From SXOA01 sp051004015 (GTDB lineage Bacteria > Planctomycetota > Planctomycetia > Pirellulales > Pirellulaceae), in contig JBPCKT010000001.1 in assembly GCA_051004015.1 (NCBI GenBank), positions 1 through 37,936 of the forward strand: DNA of 37,936 nt, written 5' to 3'. The notes under the pieces are model-generated. The model was given only the letters and a program-made list of their open reading frames with translations, did not search any database and was not told the origin of the DNA. How positions within the stretch are numbered: the stretch's first letter is position 1; every line of letters starts with the position of its first letter. A program made the position numbers and the translations under genes. Below are positions 31,145 through 37,936 of this stretch, piece after piece.

Positions 31145-32434
31145 ATGGCAAAGTATCTTGGGTTTGCTCTGTTGCCTGCCTGGGCTCTCGTTCTGGCTGC
31201 CGCCGCAAGCGGCGGCGAAAACTGGCCGGGATGGCGAGGACCGCGAGGGGATGGAACAAGTCTGGATAAGGAAGTCCCCCTTCGCTGGGACGTTCCCAAA
31301 GGCGAAGGCCTGGTTTGGAGAGTCCCCCTCGCCGGCAGCGGGCATGCCTCGCCAGTGATTTGGAACGAGCGGATCTTTCTGGCCTCGTGTGACGAAGGAA
31401 CCCAGGAGCGGACGCTGGCGTGCCTGGACCGCGCATCCGGCAAGACTCTCTGGACCAAGACGGTGATTCGCGGGCCGCTGGAATCGAAGCACGCGCTCAA
31501 CAGCTTTGCTTCCAGCACGCCGGCCACCGACGGCAAGCTGGTCTTCGTCTCGTTCCTGGAGGTCGATGGGAGCCTGATTCCCGCCCCCAACGTCGGCACG
31601 CCCCGGAACATCACGCCCGGCAAAATGGTCGTGGCGGCTTACGACTTCGATGGCAATCAAAAGTGGCTCGTCAGGCCCGGGTCCTTCGTCAGCGCTCACG
31701 GCTATTGCGCCAGCCCCGTCCTGTTTGAGAACTTCGTGATCGTCAACGGCGACCACGACGGCGATTCCTACCTCGTCGCCCTCAACAAACAGACCGGCAA
31801 AACGGCGTGGAAGCTGGACCGGGAGCACAAAATCCGCAGCTACGTGACCCCGCTGATTCGCGAAATCGACGGCCGCACCCAGATGATCCTCTCCGGCAGC
31901 AAGCACATCCTCAGCGTCAACCCGCGCGACGGCTCACAGCACTGGGTCGTCCAGGGTCCGACCGAGCAGTTCGTCGCCTCGATGGTGTTCGACGGCAAGC
32001 TCCTCTTCATGGCCGCCGGCTTTCCCACCTATCACGTCATGGCCATTCGCCCGGACGGCCGCGGCGACGTGACCGAAACGCACGTCGCCTGGCACGAAAC
32101 CAACGCCGCCTGCTACGTCCCCTCGCCGATCGTCGTGAACGGCTTTCTCATCGTCCCCGACGACCGCGGCACGGTGAATTGCTTCTCCGCCAGCACCGGC
32201 GAGCGCCTGTGGCAGGAACGCCTCGGCCCGCACTACAGCAATTCCCTCGTCACCGCCGGCGGCCTCGTCTATCTGATTGCCGACGACGGCCGCACGAAGG
32301 TGGTTCGCCCTGGCCCGAAGTTGGACGTCGTCGCCGACAATCCGCTGGGGGAATCCTGCCATTCCTCCCCCGCCATCGCTCATGATCGCCTTTACATCCG
32401 GGGCGAAAAACATCTTTACTGCATTGGTAAGTAG
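31145..32434 (+). CDS. Secreted PQQ-binding-like beta-propeller protein
   Basis: 429 residues from ATG 31145, with AGGATGAAAG just upstream. A signal peptide (about 1-23, ending in AASGG) is followed by NWPGWRGPRGDG, the hallmark start of planctomycete PQQ-like proteins. Propeller blades follow, marked by LACLDRASGKTLW (about 93), VVAAYDFDGNQKWL (about 160), LVALNKQTGKTAWKL (about 205), ILSVNPRDGSQHWVV, MAIRPDGRG and FSASTGERLWQERL (about 347). No Cys-Cys or other dehydrogenase signature is visible, so enzymatic PQQ use is not supported; a binding or assembly role fits better. The final 237 bases of the gene are repeated at 37363-37599, and the kinase gene starts 195 bases downstream. Confidence 0.88.
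   Translation: MAKYLGFALLPAWALVLAAAASGGENWPGWRGPRGDGTSLDKEVPLRWDVPKGEGLVWRVPLAGSGHASPVIWNERIFLASCDEGTQERTLACLDRASGKTLWTKTVIRGPLESKHALNSFASSTPATDGKLVFVSFLEVDGSLIPAPNVGTPRNITPGKMVVAAYDFDGNQKWLVRPGSFVSAHGYCASPVLFENFVIVNGDHDGDSYLVALNKQTGKTAWKLDREHKIRSYVTPLIREIDGRTQMILSGSKHILSVNPRDGSQHWVVQGPTEQFVASMVFDGKLLFMAAGFPTYHVMAIRPDGRGDVTETHVAWHETNAACYVPSPIVVNGFLIVPDDRGTVNCFSASTGERLWQERLGPHYSNSLVTAGGLVYLIADDGRTKVVRPGPKLDVVADNPLGESCHSSPAIAHDRLYIRGEKHLYCIGK
32198..32434 (+). repeat. Left copy of a 237-bp direct repeat (3' end of the PQQ gene)
   Basis: Aligned without gaps to 37363-37599, about 25 of 237 bases differ. Only one difference falls in the first 80 bases; the remaining 24 are mostly at third codon positions (four amino-acid changes seen). 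Similarity stops at the stop codon on one side and just before GGCGAGCGCC on the other. Confidence 0.9.
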
Positions 32435-32629
32435 GACGCTCCCGGTGTTCTTGTCGCCGCGAATGTGAATCGCTTCACCCCGTCGCCATGGTCCCACACC
32501 GCGATTCCGTTGCGGCTAGAATTCACTCTGCGCGCGTGCCAAAGTTCAAGCAATAGTCGAATGCCAGAGTTTTCCCGGGATGTTCTTTCATCGTCCACAG
32601 CCTCGTCCATCATTCGGGAGTCATCCGCC

Positions 32630-35344
32630 ATGTCGCAGCCCGTGAATAATTCGGATGCTGATCGCAATTTGTTATTGGGCATTCTCGCGATGCAGGTCAA
32701 CTTCATTGATCACGTGACGCTCCTGTCCGCCATGAATGCTTGGGCGGCCGACAAGAAGAAAACGTTGGGGCAAGTCCTGATTGAACAACAGAAACTGACC
32801 CCCGGGCAGCTCGATGCGCTGGACGCCCTGCGGGAGCAGCAATTGAAACTCCACGGCGGAAGTGCCGAGCTAAGTCTGCATGCCGTCCAGTCCGTCTCCC
32901 TGGAGTCAACGGACCTGATTTCGATCCACGACTACGACGTGCAGACCAGCGTCGCGAAGCTGGGATTCAAGACCACGGTCGACGAAACCATCAGCTATCG
33001 CCTGCCGCCAAGCGACCAGGCGCGTTACCAGAAGCTCCGGCACCACGCCGACGGCGGGCTGGGCAAAGTGTTTGTGGCGGACGACACCGAGTTGCACCGC
33101 GAAGTGGCCTTGAAGGAAATCAAGCCCGAGTTCGCGGATGACGAGAACAGCCGCAGGCGGTTCGTCCTGGAGGCGGAAATCACGGGCAGCTTGGAACATC
33201 CAGGAATCGTGCCGGTGTACGGGCTGGGTTCCTATCCGAGCGGGCAGCCCTATTACGCGATGCGGTTCATCCGCGGTGATAACCTGAAGGAGGCGATTGA
33301 CCGATTTCATGCCGCCGACAAATCGCCCCGCAATCACGGGGAACGCAGCCTGGCGTTTCGCCAATTGCTGGGGCGGTTCGTGGATGCGTGCAACGCGGTG
33401 GCCTATGCCCACAGCCGGGGCGTTTTGCATCGCGATCTGAAGCCTGGCAACGTGATGCTGGGAAAATTCGGCGAAACGCTGGTGGTCGATTGGGGTTTGG
33501 CAAAGTCCGGCGCCAAGGATCAACGATTCCAGAGCGTGGCCGAAGACCTGGAGGCCGAGCCGACGCTCCGGCCTGTCTCCGGAAGCAGCGTCGAGCCGAC
33601 GATGGCCGGCGCCGTCGTCGGAACTCCTCCGTACATGAGCCCGGAACAAGCTGAGGGCCGGATCCGAGACCTCGGCCCTGCCAGCGACATTTATAGCCTG
33701 GGCTCGACCCTGTACGTGCTGCTCACGGGAGAGAAGCCGTATGCCGCAACAAACAAGGAGGAGGTTCTGGTGCAGGTGCGCCGCGGCCAGTTCTCGCCGC
33801 CGAAACAAGTGAAACGGAATACCCCCGCAACTTTGGACGCGATCTGTTGCAAGGCAATGTCGCTGCAACCCAAAGATCGTTACGACACCGCGCTCGCGCT
33901 GGCTTCCGATCTGGAACACTGGCTGGCCGACGAACCCGTCGCTGCGTACCCGGAACCTTGGACGACGCGTGTCGCGCGCTGGACGCGACGGCACCGAACT
34001 GCCGTCGCGAGCGCCTTCGTCTTCCTCGCCTGCGCAGTATTCGGGCTGGCGGTGAGCACCGTTCTGGTTTCCGCGGAGCAGCGCAAGACCGCGGCGCAGG
34101 AACGGATCGCCCGCGAACAGAGTTACAACATCATTCGCCTGATTGAGACGTCGGAACCGGAATTTGCCATGATCCCGGCGCTGCACGATCGGCGGGCCGA
34201 TCTGCTGAAGACGTCTTCCGAGGCCTGCCGCCAGTTCCTGCGGCGAGACCCGGACAATCTCGAACTGGTGCAGCAGTCGGCTCGGATCTTTAGATTTACT
34301 GCGAATTTCCAGCGTCTCACCAACCAGACCGCGGAGGCGGAATCGTTCTACAAGGACGCGATCGACCTTAATAAGAGTCTCGTCAAAGCATTTCCGAAGC
34401 AGGTCGAGTTTCGACTCCAGCGATCGGATGTGCATCGGGATTATGCCAACTTGCTCGTCAATGTCGGCCGCTTGCAACAGGCCGCGGAGCATCTTGGCGA
34501 GGCGGAGGCGATTGCCGAAGACCTCACCGGAGGTGATCGTGAACATCCCGTTTTCCGCCGCAGCCTGGCTCTGGCAACGCTGAACAAGGCCCGAGTCGCG
34601 TATCGACAGGGGAAGCACCAGACATCCCCAGAGACAGCTGCCGACCTGAAACGGTCCGTGGACTTGCTCCGCGGGCTCGTGGACGGGCCGCCCGATCGAC
34701 GGCACCCATATGATCCGCTGCTGCTCGCTGCCGCCCTCAATCTGACCGGCATCGTCCAGCGGGAAGTCGGCAAGTTCGACGACGCCGAAAAAAGCCACTC
34801 CGCAGCGGCGCTGTTGCTGAAGGAAATGCAGGACAAAAAGTCTCACGGGGTCAACGAAGCAGACATCATCCATTTTCGGGCCGAATGCCAAATCGAACAG
34901 GCCAAGACCTGGGCGAAAATCGCCAAACCAAAGTATCTGTCGTCCGCCGAAGCCAATATGGGGCTGGCGATCAACAAATTGATCCAACTGGCCCGCGACT
35001 ATCCCAAGATTCCCACTTACCAAGAGTCATTGGCCAAGGCCTATCGCGAACGGGGCGAAGTCCGCATTCAGGCGGGAAACTTCTCCGGAGCCAGGGACCA
35101 CTTCCAGATCGCTCGCGATCTGCTGGTAAGTCTGACGCGCAAATACGAAAAGTTGCCGGAATTACATGCCGAACTTGGCAAGAGCCATGCCGGGCTGGGT
35201 AGAGCGGCGCTTGAACTCAAGGATGCCGAAAGCGAGCCGCACTACAAGCAAGCGGTCTTGGAGATTCGCAAGGCATGCGCGAGTTCTCCCGATGACTCGC
35301 GCTTCAAACAGTGGCTGGCCGAATTGGCGGACGTGCGTAAATGA
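32630..35344 (+). CDS. Membrane Ser/Thr protein kinase with C-terminal TPR-like region
   Basis: 904 residues from ATG 32630 (GGGAG upstream). The N-terminal 125 residues are a helical planctomycete-type extension. The kinase domain (about 130-435) shows the Gly loop DGGLGKV (141-147), Lys 162 in VALKEI, HRDLKPGNVML (His 267), a DWG magnesium motif (287) instead of DFG, an extended activation segment (about 293-330) and GTPPYMSPEQAEG. A single membrane helix lies at about 458-481. The extracytoplasmic remainder (about 490-904) has TPR-like helical repeats such as AEHLGEAEAIAEDL, SFYKDAIDLNKSLVKAFPKQ and ARDHFQIARDLLVSLTRKYEKLP. The catalytic residues are present, so it should be active. Substrates are unknown. 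It follows the PQQ gene and stops 10 bases short of the convergent small gene. Confidence 0.93.
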   Translation: MSQPVNNSDADRNLLLGILAMQVNFIDHVTLLSAMNAWAADKKKTLGQVLIEQQKLTPGQLDALDALREQQLKLHGGSAELSLHAVQSVSLESTDLISIHDYDVQTSVAKLGFKTTVDETISYRLPPSDQARYQKLRHHADGGLGKVFVADDTELHREVALKEIKPEFADDENSRRRFVLEAEITGSLEHPGIVPVYGLGSYPSGQPYYAMRFIRGDNLKEAIDRFHAADKSPRNHGERSLAFRQLLGRFVDACNAVAYAHSRGVLHRDLKPGNVMLGKFGETLVVDWGLAKSGAKDQRFQSVAEDLEAEPTLRPVSGSSVEPTMAGAVVGTPPYMSPEQAEGRIRDLGPASDIYSLGSTLYVLLTGEKPYAATNKEEVLVQVRRGQFSPPKQVKRNTPATLDAICCKAMSLQPKDRYDTALALASDLEHWLADEPVAAYPEPWTTRVARWTRRHRTAVASAFVFLACAVFGLAVSTVLVSAEQRKTAAQERIAREQSYNIIRLIETSEPEFAMIPALHDRRADLLKTSSEACRQFLRRDPDNLELVQQSARIFRFTANFQRLTNQTAEAESFYKDAIDLNKSLVKAFPKQVEFRLQRSDVHRDYANLLVNVGRLQQAAEHLGEAEAIAEDLTGGDREHPVFRRSLALATLNKARVAYRQGKHQTSPETAADLKRSVDLLRGLVDGPPDRRHPYDPLLLAAALNLTGIVQREVGKFDDAEKSHSAAALLLKEMQDKKSHGVNEADIIHFRAECQIEQAKTWAKIAKPKYLSSAEANMGLAINKLIQLARDYPKIPTYQESLAKAYRERGEVRIQAGNFSGARDHFQIARDLLVSLTRKYEKLPELHAELGKSHAGLGRAALELKDAESEPHYKQAVLEIRKACASSPDDSRFKQWLAELADVRK

Positions 35345-35354
35345 ATGGTGCAAC

Positions 35355-35726
35355 TTACGGTGCGCCCGGATCAGAAATGTACTCAACAGGCGCATCCACC
35401 GGAGGCAATGTGTCAGGAGTAGGTGTTCCTGTCGCAATCTGGATGGTAACGGTGAGCAAGCCTTCGGTTGGGTCCCCGCCTCCCCCCGGCGAGCCGCTGA
35501 CAATTCTGAGTGCCAGCCGCTTCTTGTTGGGCGGTTGTGCGAGGACCGTCGCCGTGAAGTAAAAATCGTTATCGTCATCCCGGCAGGTCGCACCGATAAT
35601 CTCACCGGGGTTCGGGGCTGCCGGATTCGCAACGTCAGGGAAATTGCCCTTCCGCTTGAGAAGCAAGTGGCTAGTTTTTCCAGTACTGTAATTCACAGAT
35701 TGACGACCATTGGGCTTGTTGGGCAC
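35355..35726 (-). CDS. Hypothetical small protein, convergent with the kinase gene
   Basis: 123 residues from GTG 35726. CAGGAG lies 8 bases upstream on the coding strand (complement of 35735-35739 covers its AGGAG). This makes the gene credible despite its size. There is no signal peptide and no membrane helix. A basic N-terminus with KTSHLLLKRKGNF is followed by strand-rich sequence (IIGATCRDDDNDFYFTATVLAQPPNKKRLALRIVSG, then LLTVTIQIATGTPTP) and a Pro/Asp-rich C-terminus. No family was recognised. It shares a divergent promoter region with the C39-like peptidase, so the two may be linked in function. Confidence 0.6.
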   Translation of the reverse strand: MPNKPNGRQSVNYSTGKTSHLLLKRKGNFPDVANPAAPNPGEIIGATCRDDDNDFYFTATVLAQPPNKKRLALRIVSGSPGGGGDPTEGLLTVTIQIATGTPTPDTLPPVDAPVEYISDPGAP

Positions 35727-35734
35727 GCTTTATT

Positions 35735-35739
35735 CTCCT
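35735..35739 (-). promoter_or_regulatory. Ribosome binding site that fixes the GTG start of the small gene
   Basis: CTCCT on the plus strand (AGGAG on the coding strand) stands 8 bases before GTG 35726. It is the main evidence that this frame is a real gene. Confidence 0.6.
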
Positions 35740-35781
35740 GACGCAGGGTTTCAAACACCAGCCAATTCCGCCAGAATGCCC

Positions 35782-35810
35782 AAATTACCTGGGCCGCGCC
35801 GTATTGTCAA
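35782..35810 (-). promoter_or_regulatory. Candidate promoter for the small minus-strand gene
   Basis: On the minus strand a perfect TTGACA (complement of 35805-35810) is followed after 17 bases by TAATTT (complement of 35782-35787), about 55 bases upstream of GTG 35726. The surroundings are AT-rich compared with the rest of the window. The -10 match is poor (3 of 6). Confidence 0.35.
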
Positions 35811-35971
35811 TTTAATATTCCTTTGCTTTTCGACAACGCGAATTACCCAAGGGTCAAATCCAGTTTTCAGCATGATTTACAATCGTCACAGTGCGGGAGT
35901 TTATCTGCGGGATTAAGATTCTCCCTGGATATGCAAAGGGACTTCGCCAGACGAGAAGCAAGGGAACAGCG

Positions 35972-37171
35972 ATGCCATTTCAAATGACCTTGCCAGTCCG
36001 CTATCACCAGCAGGACGGCACGTTTTTCTGCGGACCGGCATGCGCCCAGATGGTCTTGGACGGGACGGGGGCGGGACTCCTGGACCAGGTGTATCTCGAG
36101 GGGGAGATCGATTCGCAGCCAACAATCGAATCCGACTGGACCACTTCGCCGGATCAATTGGCCGGCGCGCTCAACAACAATCGTTCACCGGCGTTTCTCG
36201 GTTCCTATGCCTTGTGGTCCTTGGACAGCAAAGATGCTCTGGGGCGTAAAATCGTCTGGTCCTTGCATCATTACGGGACACCCGTGATCGCACTGGTCTA
36301 CGGGCGGGGTCATTGGCTGGTGGTAAATGGCTTTGAGGCGAGTGCAGCGCCGACAGGACCGGATGACACTTCGTATAGCATCACCTCGCTGGATCTTCGT
36401 AACCCGACCCCAATTCCCGCTTCCCCACCGCCTCCACACTCCGCCAGTGATGTATGTGGATCCGATGACGAGCATGGATTCACCGATGAGCATGTCCCCT
36501 ATTCCCAATGGGAGTATTCCTACTTGTATGCCGTGGGGGGCAGCTCCCATTGGGCAGGCAAATTCCTGGCCGTTTGCGATTCTGATCCGCCACCTTCGCG
36601 GATCGGCCTCCAGGCGGAGCTGGTGCAGCGCTTGCCCGGGGATCAAATCATCCCGCAGGAACGGGTCGGTGACCTGGCAGTTGCCGGGCTGAAGCAGTAT
36701 GGACTCGGCAAACGGGGATCATGGAGCAGGTTCCTGGCGGAGACGAGTCCCGGAAGGCCGATGCTGGTGCAGCGCCTCGACCGGCGGGACACGTTTTACT
36801 ACATCGTGCCAATGAAGGGGAAAAAAAAGGCGATTCCCGTGCTCGTTTGCGTAGACGCCCGCTTCGGCCATTACCAGCAAGCCGCCCGGATTTCGGACCC
36901 GGGGGGAAACGCGCTGGCCAATCTGAATTTTGATCCGAAGGCAATCTTAAGTAAGGTTCTGAGCCAACCCATTGATCTGGGCCGCCGGGGAAAGATTCAG
37001 TTGCGGGCGGAGGGATGTGTTCTGTACCCCACGCTGGTCTGGCGGCCGTGCCGCGAGTCGATGTCGCCGTACCTTCCATTCTTCCTGGTCATTTCCGGTG
37101 ACCTCCGGATCTATGTCCGCGTGGACGGACGGGTGCTCACGAAATTGCACACAAGAGATTACGGGAACTAG
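35972..37171 (+). CDS. C39/papain-like cysteine peptidase with a second, unknown domain
   Basis: 399 residues from ATG 35972 (AAGGGA upstream). The peptidase domain (about 1-150) has YHQQDGTFFCGPACAQMVLDG with the nucleophile Cys 20, the His of YGRGHWLVVNGFEA (His 114) and a polar third residue in LDLRNPTP (Asp 141 or Asn 144). This matches C39-type and related papain-fold enzymes that cleave peptides or leader sequences. A Pro/Ser linker precedes a C-terminal half (about 225-399) with WSRFLAETSPGRPMLVQRLDRRDTFYYIVP and VCVDARFGHYQQAARISDPGG, which matches no family I know. There is no signal peptide or membrane helix, so a cytoplasmic or non-classically secreted protein is expected. The substrate is unknown; a toxin, effector or processing role is speculative. 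Confidence 0.78.
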   Translation: MPFQMTLPVRYHQQDGTFFCGPACAQMVLDGTGAGLLDQVYLEGEIDSQPTIESDWTTSPDQLAGALNNNRSPAFLGSYALWSLDSKDALGRKIVWSLHHYGTPVIALVYGRGHWLVVNGFEASAAPTGPDDTSYSITSLDLRNPTPIPASPPPPHSASDVCGSDDEHGFTDEHVPYSQWEYSYLYAVGGSSHWAGKFLAVCDSDPPPSRIGLQAELVQRLPGDQIIPQERVGDLAVAGLKQYGLGKRGSWSRFLAETSPGRPMLVQRLDRRDTFYYIVPMKGKKKAIPVLVCVDARFGHYQQAARISDPGGNALANLNFDPKAILSKVLSQPIDLGRRGKIQLRAEGCVLYPTLVWRPCRESMSPYLPFFLVISGDLRIYVRVDGRVLTKLHTRDYGN

Positions 37172-37274
37172 GGGAGCGGCCGGGAACAGCCAGCGCAGCT
37201 TCCCCGGCTACAACCCCCGCTTGTACTTCTTCGGCGGCCGTTTCATCAGCGACGTTGGCGGAGCGGCAGGTGTG

Positions 37275-37338
37275 GCACTGGCTAGAACGCCTCGTGGAGA
37301 TGCCGCCATCACGAAAAGCCGAGGCGTTCTGCCAGTGC
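37275..37338. repeat. Hairpin repeat immediately before the truncated PQQ copy
   Basis: Arm 37275-37294 (GCACTGGCTAGAACGCCTCG) pairs with 37320-37338 with a single unpaired base, giving a 19-bp stem and a 25-base loop. It ends 24 bases before the direct-repeat boundary at 37363. On the minus strand a short open tail (reads ...MKRPPKKYKRGL, stop at 37208-37210) stops at this hairpin and may be a remnant of another gene. Confidence 0.82.
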
Positions 37339-37362
37339 TGAGTCTGGCCCGATTCAGCACTC

Positions 37363-37599
37363 GGCGAGCGCCTGTGGCAGGAACGCCTCGGCCCCCACTA
37401 CAGCAATTCCCTCGTCACCGCCGGCGGCCTCGTCTATCTGATCGCCGACGACGGCCGCACGAAAGTGGTTCGCCCCGGTCCGAAACTGGAAGTCGTGGCC
37501 GATAACCCGCTGGGGGAATCCTGCTACTCCTCCCCCGCCATCGCCCATGACCGGCTTTACGTCCGGGGGGAGAAGAATTTGTACTGCATCGGAAAGTAG
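37363..37599 (+). pseudogene. Truncated 3' end of a second PQQ-propeller gene
   Basis: In-frame remnant of about 78 codons, from GERLWQERL to the C-terminal LYCIGK and stop, about 89% identical in DNA to 32198-32434. A stop codon (TGA) stands eight codons upstream in this frame and there is no start, so it cannot make a full protein. The reading frame is intact and most differences are synonymous (amino-acid changes D to E, H to Y, I to V and H to N were seen). The sequence therefore evolved as part of a working gene before it was cut. It marks the right boundary of the kinase/peptidase segment. Confidence 0.85.
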
Positions 37600-37706
37600 A
37601 TCAGCGGAGAGTCGCTGCTGGTATGATGTTGAATGAGTCTTGCAATCCCGACCAGCCATGGCAGCCAGCCGCTGAATGTCGCCTCTTACGCAGACAGTGT
37701 TACCCA

Positions 37707-37936
37707 ATGCAAAAATTCAATTCCGGCCGCCTGGCTTGGTGTGCCGTTTTGTGGGCTTCTGCCTTCCAGGCCGTCCTTGGCGCTGATTACATGCAGTGGG
37801 GTGGATCAGCTACCCCTGTGAAGCTATCAGATTTGAGCGGCGAGGAGGCGGGCGGTGGAGACGTGGTGGTCGGTTTTTCCGCTGGTTCGTTTGGGTCTGG
37901 GTTTCTTTGGTCCGCGGACGTTTTTGCGGTAGGAGT
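37707..37936 (+). CDS. Start of a secreted hypothetical protein (cut by the window end)
   Basis: 76 codons are visible and the frame is still open at the window end. ATG 37707 gives a signal peptide (about 1-26, ending in VLGAD); in-frame ATGs at 37623 and 37626 are possible but would put a charged stretch before it. After the cleavage site come YMQWGGSATPVKLSDLSGEEAGG and a Gly/Val/Phe-rich stretch. No family can be assigned from this fragment. Confidence 0.55.
   Translation, partial: MQKFNSGRLAWCAVLWASAFQAVLGADYMQWGGSATPVKLSDLSGEEAGGGDVVVGFSAGSFGSGFLWSADVFAVG

Noticed and set aside
30908..31906. An N-terminal extension of the SH3-domain protein by 333 codons
   Set aside because: The extension is antisense to the PQQ gene and not protein-like. 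ATG 30907 has a ribosome-like site and starts a signal peptide.
33481..33500. Loss of kinase activity because DFG is DWG
   Set aside because: The metal-binding Asp is kept, and DWG is common among planctomycete Ser/Thr kinases. All other catalytic residues are present.
32906..35023. A 705-codon open frame on the minus strand inside the Ser/Thr kinase gene
   Set aside because: It mirrors the kinase codons and has no start signal or recognisable domain; the sense strand carries all kinase motifs.
35341..35562. A plus-strand 73-codon frame after the kinase gene
   Set aside because: The opposite strand has a good ribosome site, plausible composition and a longer frame, so the minus-strand gene was preferred.
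37208..37274. A small minus-strand gene ending MKRPPKKYKRGL
   Set aside because: Only about 20 codons are visible before the hairpin and there is no ribosome site. It is noted as a possible gene remnant but not called.

Overview
The window looks like a GC-rich planctomycete chromosome, probably from the Pirellulales/Gemmatales side of the phylum. This is inferred from gene content, not from a marker gene. The signs are a DUF1549/DUF1553 protein with a CxxCH-like motif, a PQQ-type beta-propeller, a large Ser/Thr kinase with a DWG motif and a tetratricopeptide-like tail, small membrane proteins of the 'FSIRDL / FQFSLRT' type, and many dispersed palindromic repeats. No rRNA, tRNA or CRISPR array was seen.

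Layout. 1-1503 is an IS66-type insertion sequence whose left inverted repeat begins at base 1. 1737-5198 is a reduced cell-wall cluster: a divergent MurE-like ligase, MurB and an FtsQ-like membrane protein. 5269-10956 holds a beta-helix protein, an HD hydrolase, an M14-like protein with an eroded metal site, a secreted lipase-like hydrolase overlapping ruvX, and two small membrane proteins. 11034-15281 holds asparagine synthase (minus strand), then the DUF1549/DUF1553 and DUF1579-like secreted proteins (plus). 15339-24611 is one long minus-strand run. In transcription order it reads: lipoprotein, small membrane protein, DUF1569-like protein, PIG-L deacetylase, agmatine deiminase, hemolysin-III-like protein, secreted thioredoxin-like protein, OmpR-type regulator, histidine kinase, MsrA. 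24824-29236 (plus) holds two membrane proteins, an HI0933-type flavoprotein and an overlapping FixL/FixJ-like sensor-regulator pair. 29465-30907 (minus) is a secreted SH3-domain protein. 31145-37171 holds the PQQ-type propeller protein, the Ser/Thr kinase, a small convergent gene and a C39-like cysteine peptidase. It is followed by a truncated second copy of the propeller gene's 3' end and the start of another secreted protein.

Two observations stand out. First, the kinase/small protein/peptidase segment (about 5 kb) lies between two 237-bp direct copies of the 3' end of the PQQ gene. The left part of the repeat is almost identical and the rest differs mostly at synonymous positions. This is the pattern expected where an element integrates into a gene and rebuilds its 3' end, although no integrase is visible. 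Second, the window is dense in short repeats of several families. Four loci carry heptanucleotide (period 7) arrays and at least four more carry long hairpins. Many lie on gene ends: they supply the stop codon of one gene or sit just before the start of the next, and two heptamer arrays lie in frame inside enzyme genes.

Gaps between genes are all below about 250 bp and are covered where something could be seen. 29237-29464 and 30908-31059 showed no gene or convincing signal.
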